The notes below the pieces were generated by a model, which was not told the DNA's origin, did not search any database, and saw only the letters and a program-made list of their open reading frames with translations. Shown here in pieces: positions 1 through 5,337 of a stretch of DNA of 6,224 bases. Numbering within the stretch: position 1 is the stretch's first letter; each line of letters opens with the position of its first letter. Both the position numbers and the translations under genes were made by a program. The stretch is from positions 1-6,224 of the forward strand of contig CAJXNF010000180.1 of the NCBI GenBank assembly GCA_913056375.1. Direction: 5' to 3'. This DNA is from an uncultured Pseudomonadota bacterium (GTDB lineage Bacteria > SAR324 > NAC60-12).

Positions 1-210
1 TTGTAGCAGTAATTCAATATCGCCGGTCTGCTTCTCATTAACAGATTGAATGAGTATACGGCCTGAGTAGAGTTGTGCTGTTTTGGTAGGATTTTGAAGA
101 TTTGGAGGCTGGATTGTTTGACAAGCAGCCAGTCCAAGAATGACTGGCCAGCAGAAAAAATGAGATATTATTTTTTTTCTTTGGGTTCCTTCATAAACAT
201 TGCTTCGCAA
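1..210 (-). CDS. Predicted lipoprotein, N-terminal part (runs off left edge)
   Basis: This frame is open from about position 260 to the window edge and holds a textbook lipoprotein signal peptide: a basic stretch (RKK), a hydrophobic core (IISHFFCWPVILGL) and the lipobox LAAC, with the lipidated Cys at codon 121-123. The residue after Cys is Gln, not Asp, which by the enterobacterial Lol rule favours the outer membrane. The mature part begins QTIQPPNLQNP and continues into YSGRILIQSV, then a GDIELLLQ stretch at the edge. The SGRI...GDIEL pattern faintly recalls LolB-type lipoproteins, but too little is visible to name it. The start is uncertain. The only in-frame conventional start is TTG at 210-208, with no Shine-Dalgarno sequence. 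A better-looking N-terminus (MKEPKEKK, ATG at 194-192) lies one frame away, across a run of eight A on the coding strand. I am confident of the lipoprotein and unsure of its first residues. Confidence 0.62.
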   Translation of the reverse strand, partial: MRSNVYEGTQRKKIISHFFCWPVILGLAACQTIQPPNLQNPTKTAQLYSGRILIQSVNEKQTGDIELLLQ

Positions 211-278
211 GAAAAAAAAACAATCAAGTAGACAGCCGAGACTGCCCCGAAGGTCATCAAAATATTAAATTCGTGCAT
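168..278 (-). CDS. Possible 36-residue single-span membrane protein
   Basis: An ATG at 278-276 opens a 36-codon frame ending in TAA at 170-168. It reads as a short polar start (MHEFN), one uncharged hydrophobic span of about 20 residues (roughly 6-23, including GAVSAVYLIVFF), then CEAMFM and a strongly basic tail, KEPKEKK, which would place the C-terminus in the cytoplasm. A weak Shine-Dalgarno-like AGG lies 7 nt before the ATG. The frame overlaps the lipoprotein frame by 43 nt. It may be a real small membrane protein translated just before the lipoprotein. Alternatively, its tail MKEPKEKK may be the true start of the lipoprotein signal peptide, separated from it by a one-base homopolymer error or by slippage at positions 171-178. 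I recognise no family. The ordered span-plus-basic-tail layout is the main support, and a chance frame is possible. Confidence 0.35.
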   Translation of the reverse strand: MHEFNILMTFGAVSAVYLIVFFSCEAMFMKEPKEKK

Positions 279-356
279 AAATAAGCCTAATCAGAAGTAA
301 GATATTAAAATCAATGATCTGAATTTACTTAGAAACAGCCCCACTTGCAACAGCTT

Positions 357-1382
357 TCAGAGTAAATAGTTTAGAGCTTGGCTGATTTGATCATCCTGCA
401 AACAAGTAGCCAGACAGCCTTGAGTACCGTGAGGGCATTGTTTCATTTGGCAGTGGCTGTTTGTTAATTTTGGTGTGATGACGCGCTCCAAATTTTCCAA
501 AGGTCCCCACCGGTCAGGGGTATGAGGTATTGCTGGACAATAAAAGGTAGCAACTGGAGTTCCAACTGAACTGGCTATATGAGCTGGTCCAGTACTTGTG
601 GTAATCAACCCACATGCCTCTGAAAGCAGAGCAATCATTTGCTCCAAATTTAATTTGCCAGTCAGATCACTGATGTTATTTGTTGTGAATTCTGATCGAA
701 GTAACTGATTATATTCTTTTTCTGAATTTACTCCAGTGAGCACGACCCTGATGCCAGGAAGAGAGATTTGCTTAATAAGCGTCCTGTATTGATCCATACT
801 TAGGTTGGGTGCGGAATCTCCATTCCCTGGATGGACAACAATGTATTTTCCGATGATTTCATTCGCGGTAAGTAATGCTTGCAATTCTCGCTTTGTTTTT
901 TCGGGAATAGCTAAACGAAACTGAGGAATCTCACTTGGTAAATCCTGGAAGAGTGGTTCCAAGAGATCAAGATTGTACTCAGCTTCATGTTTCAGGCATT
1001 CCTTGCGAGACTGATGGACCCGATCAGTCAATAAGAAAGAATACCAACGGTGGCTTGTGCCAATTCGCCTGGGTATCCCAGCCCTCCATAAGGCAAATGT
1101 TAAACCGAATCGTGGATAGAAGAGAATTGCAGAATCATACTCTTGTTGCTTGATTTCAGCGGCAAGACGTAGGTGCCCTCTAATGCCACTGTGAGCTCCT
1201 TCGGGGTCATAATTCAGTATCTGGCCAATCTCTTTTACGTTTTTTAAGATGGGGTGTGTGTATGTTCTGGCGAGGAAGTCAATCTTACAATCGGGCCACT
1301 TTTCTTTGATAGGTTTGACAACAGGGAGGGTAAGCAATGTATCGCCAATGCGATCAGTTCTAATAAGTAAAATTTTTCGCAA
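357..1382 (-). CDS. Glycosyltransferase family 9 protein (LPS heptosyltransferase-like)
   Basis: Family 9 glycosyltransferases are cytoplasmic-side enzymes that transfer sugars, typically heptose from ADP-heptose, to LPS core or other glycans. This 341-residue protein has the usual full length and GT-B two-domain layout. The N-terminus ILLIRTDRIGDTLLTLP (residues 4-20) is the family signature. KHEAEYNLDLL (131-141) closes the N-domain. VVHPGNG (182-188) begins the C-domain, and LTGKLNLEQMIALL followed by TTSTGPAHIASSVGTPVATFY (from 240 to 281) is the nucleotide-sugar side. Four Cys cluster near the C-terminus (311, 316, 323, 327), as in many relatives. The start is TTG with no clear Shine-Dalgarno sequence. 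It is chosen because the signature begins there and no ATG exists upstream before an in-frame stop. The gene lies 61 nt after csoR on the same strand. There are no other LPS genes in view, so the acceptor and donor sugar cannot be told, and a waaF/waaC symbol is not justified. Confidence 0.9.
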   Translation of the reverse strand: MRKILLIRTDRIGDTLLTLPVVKPIKEKWPDCKIDFLARTYTHPILKNVKEIGQILNYDPEGAHSGIRGHLRLAAEIKQQEYDSAILFYPRFGLTFALWRAGIPRRIGTSHRWYSFLLTDRVHQSRKECLKHEAEYNLDLLEPLFQDLPSEIPQFRLAIPEKTKRELQALLTANEIIGKYIVVHPGNGDSAPNLSMDQYRTLIKQISLPGIRVVLTGVNSEKEYNQLLRSEFTTNNISDLTGKLNLEQMIALLSEACGLITTSTGPAHIASSVGTPVATFYCPAIPHTPDRWGPLENLERVITPKLTNSHCQMKQCPHGTQGCLATCLQDDQISQALNYLL

Positions 1383-1443
1383 TTTATAAAGAGGCTTTTC
1401 GTGAATTGGATTGGGTTGTCAAAAAAACGTTAAGCTGACATGA

Positions 1444-1719
1444 CTACTTTTTTAGTAGCTGCACAATTTCTTGAATTTTTTGTTGAGCAGCCTCTGGGTC
1501 GGATTGTGTAATCGCTTGTTGAACACAATGATTTAGGTGTTCTTCTAAAATATTTTTCTCTACTTGCTGAACAGCACCTTCTAAAGCACGTAACTGAGTC
1601 AGGATATCAACACAATAACGCCGCTCAGAAATCATTTTCTGTATTCCCCGAACCTGTCCTTCGATTCTTCGCAAACGAGGTAATTGTATATCGTGATCCG
1701 GATGTTGCGTCATAGTCAT
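1444..1719 (-). CDS. csoR: CsoR-family copper-sensing transcriptional repressor
   Basis: This is a small all-helical DNA-binding repressor of the CsoR/RcnR/FrmR family. It should hold the copA promoter off until it binds Cu(I). Counted from the ATG at 1719-1717 it is 91 residues. It carries RLRRIEGQVRGI (15-26), the family's basic helix 1 signature, and the ligand set Cys36, His61 and Cys65, with Tyr35 beside the first Cys. The spacing (Cys-x24-His-x3-Cys) is that of Cu(I)-sensing CsoR. A nickel/cobalt RcnR would have His in place of the last Cys, and a persulfide sensor would lack the His. The ATG sits 4 nt after the copA stop. A TTG at 1731-1729 would add four residues and overlap copA. Neither start has a Shine-Dalgarno sequence, so translation is probably coupled to copA. 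Since csoR lies in the copA transcript, it should be autoregulated through the operator at 4051-4071. Confidence 0.93.
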   Translation of the reverse strand: MTMTQHPDHDIQLPRLRRIEGQVRGIQKMISERRYCVDILTQLRALEGAVQQVEKNILEEHLNHCVQQAITQSDPEAAQQKIQEIVQLLKK

Positions 1720-1723
1720 GAGG

Positions 1724-4012
1724 CTAATCAATACTAGGAATTCTAAATGTTCTTAGGCGTAGTGCATTGCTGACAACAGAGATTGAACTGAGAGCCATTG
1801 CAAGGGCTGCCCACTCTGGATTGAGGCTGATTCCCCAAGCACTGAAAGCTCCAGCTGCGATAGGGATGCTCAAAAAATTATAGCCAAAAGCCCAAAACAA
1901 ATTTTGTTTTATGTTTTTAATCGTTTCTCGGCTTAACTGAAGTAGCCCAGCGAGGTGCCGTAAATCATTCTTCATTAGTACAGCATCCGAGGTTTCTAAA
2001 GCCAGCCCCGTTCCACTCCGTAGAGTAACCCCGACATCGGCTTTCGTCAAAGAGAGCGCATCATTCATGCCGTCACCAACAAAGAGTACCAATTGTTTCT
2101 GATCTTGCCATTGCTCAATTTTCTTAGCTTTTTCTAGTGGTGACAACTCTGCCTTCCAATTCGTCACCCCTAGTTCAAGGGCTGCTGATTGAACTGCGTT
2201 GGAACGATCACCTGAAAGAATAGCTATCTCTCTGCCCTGTTTTTTAGCGAATTTTACAAAAGATTTGCTCTCAGTCCGTAATTCATCCTGGCACTCCAAT
2301 AATCCAATCCAGCATCCATCCCGCACAACATGTACGATAGTTGAAGTCTGTTCTTGGTTCTTTATATTGTCTGGCATATTGAGTCCTGACTCCTGAAGCC
2401 ACTTGTCACTACCGAGTTGAATCAGTTGGTTTTGAACTTTTGCCTGAACACTTAAGCCAGAAATTGCCAGAAATTCCTCAGCTTTTAAAAGTCCTAATGA
2501 TCGTTGTTGGGCAGCATTGATGATGGCTTGAGCAAGAGGATGTTCAGATGATTTTTCAACTGAAGCGGCAAGAGTCAGAACCTCTGATTCAGTAACATTT
2601 GGTGCAGTTTGAATTTTATGAAGTTGGGGTTTTCCGTAAGTCAAGGTGCCAGTTTTATCAAGTGCAATGATTTTAGCCTTTGCAGCCCACTCCAAAGCAC
2701 TTGCATTACGCATCAGAAGCCCGTTGCGTGCTCCTGTCGTGGTCGCCACCAAAATGGCGACAGGGGTTGCCAATCCCAGTGCACAGGGGCAGGCAATCAC
2801 AAGCACAGCGATGACATGTTCAAGAATCTGAGGCCAGCTTGCCCCCAGAGAATACCAAGTCCCACCGGTGAGTATCGCAATCAAAAGAACAAATTTGACG
2901 AAATGTCCTGAAAATTGATCGACCAACCTAGCTATAGGGATCTTATCATTTTGGGCGTCGATCACATTATGAATGATCTGCTGTAGTGCTGTATCAGGAC
3001 CTACTTTTTGGACCTCAACAAGCAGCGTTCCCTGTTGATTGATTGTGCCAGCTTGGATGAAGTCGCCAATTGATTTCTCGATGTAAATGCTTTCGCCAGT
3101 CATCATCGATTCATCCAGACTACTGTAACCGTCTTTAACTAAACCATCAGCTGGAACGCGATCGCCAGGAAGCAAGCGAATAAGATCGCCCTTGACCAAT
3201 ATTTCGCTAGGAACTTCACGTTCATTCTCACCTTGCACTAACCTAGCTTTTGATGGCTGAAGCAACCACAAATCTCTGATTGCACTTGTAGCTTGACTGC
3301 GGCTTTTTCCCTCCAGATACCTGCCGATCAGGATCATGGTTATGATTACTCCAGCAGTTTCCAGGTAGAGTGGAGCATCAACGAGAGAAGTACCTTGCAG
3401 AATCAATATGAAGCTGACAAAGCTCCAGAGCAGTGCTGCCCCGGTCCCAAGGGCAACAAGAGTGTCCATGTCAGGATTCCCTCCCAATAGAGAACGAAAA
3501 CCATTCTTGTAGAAATCCCTGCCAGCCCAAAGTACCGGAAAGATCAGCATCCATTGAGCAAGTACAAAGGCCGTTGGGGATTCTGATGGATCTAGAAAGG
3601 CGGGCAATTGCAGGTTTACCATCGGGCCCATGGCCAATAAGAATAAAGGCAGTGTCCCAAATAGAGCCCACTTCCAGTTGCTACTTTCTTTTGAAAAATC
3701 TGGGAATGATAGTGAGCTAAAATTATTAGACTGAAGCCTTTGTGGGGAGTAACCTTTTTGGGAAAGTAAATTCTGAATTTCGTTATCGGATAATCGATCA
3801 GAATCGTACTCAACTCTGCAGTTTGATAAGGCTAAATTGACTTCTGCATGCTCAACTCCCCTCAATTCTTTCAATGAGTTCTCAATAGATCGCACACAGC
3901 CTGCACAGCGTACATTCTGAAGTTGGTACTGAGCAAAAGCTTTGGAATCTCCTGCCTCAAACTCTTTGGTATCCTGAAAATCTTGTTTGGATTCAAGAAT
4001 GATTGATGACAT
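1724..4012 (-). CDS. copA: Cu(I)-exporting P1B-type ATPase CopA
   Basis: This inner-membrane ATPase pumps cytoplasmic Cu(I) outward and is the effector of copper resistance. It is complete at 762 residues. There is one N-terminal heavy-metal domain (about 28-92) with CxxC at Cys36/Cys39, in the context VRCAGC, where most relatives have GMxCxxC. About eight membrane spans follow, near 113-133, 147-164, 183-206, 213-232, 370-388, 396-421, 703-722 and 728-748. Catalytic motifs are TGES (305-308), the transport site CPC (408-410), phosphorylated Asp452 in DKTGT, SEHP (489-492) and GDGMND (646-651). The last spans carry YN (711-712) and MALSS (739-743), the PIB-1 copper signature. One oddity is the nucleotide-domain GxG, which reads Gly519-Leu-Ser521. 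The ATG follows only a weak AGAG Shine-Dalgarno. It is the first gene of the copA-csoR unit, transcribed from the promoter at 4050-4078. A silver substrate is possible; zinc or cadmium is unlikely. Confidence 0.97.
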   Translation of the reverse strand: MSSIILESKQDFQDTKEFEAGDSKAFAQYQLQNVRCAGCVRSIENSLKELRGVEHAEVNLALSNCRVEYDSDRLSDNEIQNLLSQKGYSPQRLQSNNFSSLSFPDFSKESSNWKWALFGTLPLFLLAMGPMVNLQLPAFLDPSESPTAFVLAQWMLIFPVLWAGRDFYKNGFRSLLGGNPDMDTLVALGTGAALLWSFVSFILILQGTSLVDAPLYLETAGVIITMILIGRYLEGKSRSQATSAIRDLWLLQPSKARLVQGENEREVPSEILVKGDLIRLLPGDRVPADGLVKDGYSSLDESMMTGESIYIEKSIGDFIQAGTINQQGTLLVEVQKVGPDTALQQIIHNVIDAQNDKIPIARLVDQFSGHFVKFVLLIAILTGGTWYSLGASWPQILEHVIAVLVIACPCALGLATPVAILVATTTGARNGLLMRNASALEWAAKAKIIALDKTGTLTYGKPQLHKIQTAPNVTESEVLTLAASVEKSSEHPLAQAIINAAQQRSLGLLKAEEFLAISGLSVQAKVQNQLIQLGSDKWLQESGLNMPDNIKNQEQTSTIVHVVRDGCWIGLLECQDELRTESKSFVKFAKKQGREIAILSGDRSNAVQSAALELGVTNWKAELSPLEKAKKIEQWQDQKQLVLFVGDGMNDALSLTKADVGVTLRSGTGLALETSDAVLMKNDLRHLAGLLQLSRETIKNIKQNLFWAFGYNFLSIPIAAGAFSAWGISLNPEWAALAMALSSISVVSNALRLRTFRIPSID

Positions 4013-4049
4013 TTTTCTCTGAGGAAAGTGAGATATTGAAGATCAATCA

Positions 4050-4078
4050 TATATACCCCCTAAGGGTATATTCGTCAA
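4050..4078 (-). promoter_or_regulatory. Predicted sigma-70-type promoter of copA-csoR
   Basis: Read on the minus strand, a -35 element TTGACG (4078-4073) is followed after exactly 17 bases by a -10 element TATATA (4055-4050). That puts the transcription start near 4043 and leaves a leader of about 30 nt before the copA ATG. The spacer is a normal length, so it needs no MerR/CueR-type untwisting activator, which works on 19-20 bp spacers. This fits control by a repressor. The spacer and -10 are covered by the CsoR-type palindrome described separately. Confidence 0.75.
4051..4071. promoter_or_regulatory. CsoR operator palindrome
   Basis: The site reads ATATACCC-CCTAA-GGGTATAT, a perfect 8-bp inverted repeat around a 5-bp centre. 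A-T flanks around a C-run and a G-run is the known layout of CsoR binding sites ahead of copper genes, and a csoR gene lies in the operon this site would control. It fills most of the copA promoter spacer and overlaps the -10, so bound CsoR should block RNA polymerase directly. Binding is inferred from sequence and context. No second copy was noticed in the window. Confidence 0.82.
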
Positions 4079-4090
4079 TATTCTTCAATA
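4071..4090. repeat. Tandem 10-bp direct repeat overlapping the copA -35
   Basis: On the minus strand the sequence TATTGAAGAA (4090-4081) is followed directly by TATTGACGAA (4080-4071), two 10-bp units differing at one base. The second unit contains the -35 element of the copA promoter. One helical turn per unit would put two bound protein faces in line, but no known regulator is recognised, and it could be chance in A+T-rich DNA. Confidence 0.35.
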
Positions 4091-4213
4091 GATCTCGCCT
4101 CAACTCATAATTTGGAAACGATTAAGCTTTCCTCAATTTGAGTTTCTCGTTGATTGTTTTTGAAATCATTTAATAATTCTGAAGTCTTCTTAAATTATTT
4201 AGAATCTGAAATT

Positions 4214-4217
4214 GGAG
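4214..4217 (+). promoter_or_regulatory. Ribosome binding site of carA
   Basis: GGAG lies 7 nt before the ATG at 4225. This decides between that ATG and the out-of-frame ATG at 4220-4222, which is too close to the site. It is the clearest Shine-Dalgarno sequence in the window. Confidence 0.7.
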
Positions 4218-4224
4218 CGATGGA

Positions 4225-5328
4225 ATGCAGGAAGGTGTGTTGGTCTTGAAATCTGGTGAAGTATTTGAGGGTTGGCTTCATGGCACAGGAGGGTCCTCAC
4301 AAGGAGAGGTGATTTTCAATACATCAATGACGGGCTACCAGGAGATTCTAACAGATCCATCCTACTCTGGTCAGATAGTCACGATGACATACCCCCATAT
4401 TGGAAATTATGGGATCAATCCTGAAGACATGGAGTCAACAAAGGTACATGCCCAAGGTTTGATTGTGAAAGAACTCAGCCTCGTTCCGAGTAATTGGCGG
4501 AGTTCAAAGCCTCTTGGAGAATGGTTGATGGAGCATGGCGTGACCATCTTGGAAGGAATTGACACGAGAGCACTTGTTAAGAAAATTAGAAAAGGTGAGT
4601 GCAACGGATTGATCGCAGGAAAGCCTGAAAATTCCGAAGCTCTTGAGAAATTACGAAAGAGAGCTGCGAATCTTCAATCGATGGAAGGTCAAAATTGGGC
4701 AGATCAGGTTTCTACAAAAAAAGCTTATGATTGGGAGACACCGAAGGATGTTAAATTTCAAGTAGTCGCCTACGATTTTGGAATTAAACACAATATTTTG
4801 CGTCTGATGGCCAACTTAGGAATGCAAGTGAGAGTGGTTCCATCATCTACTCCTGCTTCATTCGTTTTAGAGCAAAAGCCTGATGGAGTCTTTTTATCGA
4901 ATGGCCCTGGAGATCCGGCTGTTGTGCAGGGTGCAATTGAGAATGTGAAAGGGCTACTTGGAAAAATTCCAATATTTGGAATTTGTCTCGGGCATCAGAT
5001 TCTTTCTCTGGCTTTAGGATGTCGAACCTACAAGTTGGAATGTGGTCACCATGGGGCAAATCATCCAATTATGGATTATCAAACCAATAAGATTGAGATT
5101 GCTAGTCACAATCATGGGTTTGCAGTTGATGAGTCGAATCTTCCCAAAGGTGTTCGGGTCACACATCGGAATCTGAATGACGAAACAATTGCAGGGATTG
5201 AATCGACCGATTTTTCTGCATATTCGGTTCAGTACCATCCTGAAGCTGCTCCGGGACCCCACGATTCCCAATATCTCTTCCAAAGATTTGTGGAGATGAT
5301 GCAAAGCAATAGGAAGCGATCAACTTAG
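4225..5328 (+). CDS. carA: Carbamoyl-phosphate synthetase small (glutaminase) subunit
   Basis: CarA hydrolyses glutamine and passes ammonia through a tunnel to CarB, which makes carbamoyl phosphate for arginine and pyrimidine synthesis in the cytoplasm. The protein is 367 residues, close to the usual 370-380. The N-terminal domain (about 1-170) has the family stretches GEVIFNTSMTGYQEILTDPSY (27-47, with TGYQEI) and MTYPHIGNYG (54-63). The class I glutamine amidotransferase domain follows (about 178-360): SNGPGDP (225-231), the nucleophile Cys254 in FGICLGHQ, GHHGANHP (274-281), SHNHGFAVD (294-302), and His338/Glu340 in VQYHPEAAPGPHD to complete the triad. The ATG is preceded by GGAG at 4214-4217, 7 nt away; another ATG at 4220 is out of frame. 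carB is not adjacent on either side, so it must lie elsewhere. The gene is divergent from copA and convergent with corA. Confidence 0.97.
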   Translation: MQEGVLVLKSGEVFEGWLHGTGGSSQGEVIFNTSMTGYQEILTDPSYSGQIVTMTYPHIGNYGINPEDMESTKVHAQGLIVKELSLVPSNWRSSKPLGEWLMEHGVTILEGIDTRALVKKIRKGECNGLIAGKPENSEALEKLRKRAANLQSMEGQNWADQVSTKKAYDWETPKDVKFQVVAYDFGIKHNILRLMANLGMQVRVVPSSTPASFVLEQKPDGVFLSNGPGDPAVVQGAIENVKGLLGKIPIFGICLGHQILSLALGCRTYKLECGHHGANHPIMDYQTNKIEIASHNHGFAVDESNLPKGVRVTHRNLNDETIAGIESTDFSAYSVQYHPEAAPGPHDSQYLFQRFVEMMQSNRKRST

Positions 5329-5337
5329 AGTTTGTCC

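Noticed and set aside
341..360. Possible hairpin just after the glycosyltransferase stop (GAAAGC...GCTGTTTC)
   Set aside because: Pairing is interrupted, the core TTGCAA is only a short palindrome, and no T-run follows on the minus strand.
1417..1422. Perfect -35 hexamer TTGACA on the minus strand ahead of the glycosyltransferase
   Set aside because: No acceptable -10 lies 16-18 bases downstream. The only TATAAA-like stretch (1388-1383) is 28 bases away and abuts the start codon, so it was not called a promoter.
1421..1437. T-run after csoR as a possible terminator
   Set aside because: The seven T on the minus strand follow only TTAACG, and no GC-rich stem precedes them. The TGTCA/TGACA pair is 5 bp and would enclose the T-run.
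2199..3813. Several 60-100 codon frames in copA on both strands
   Set aside because: They are shadows of copA with no family motifs or start signals. The copA frame explains the region fully.
4010..4050. ATG at 4050-4048 opening an overlapping frame ahead of copA
   Set aside because: It lies within the -10 element and upstream of the expected transcription start, and its frame is unrelated to CopA.
4150..4179. Possible carA promoter TTGATT-18-TAATTC
   Set aside because: Both hexamers are poor matches and the region is A+T-rich, so several equally weak pairs can be drawn.
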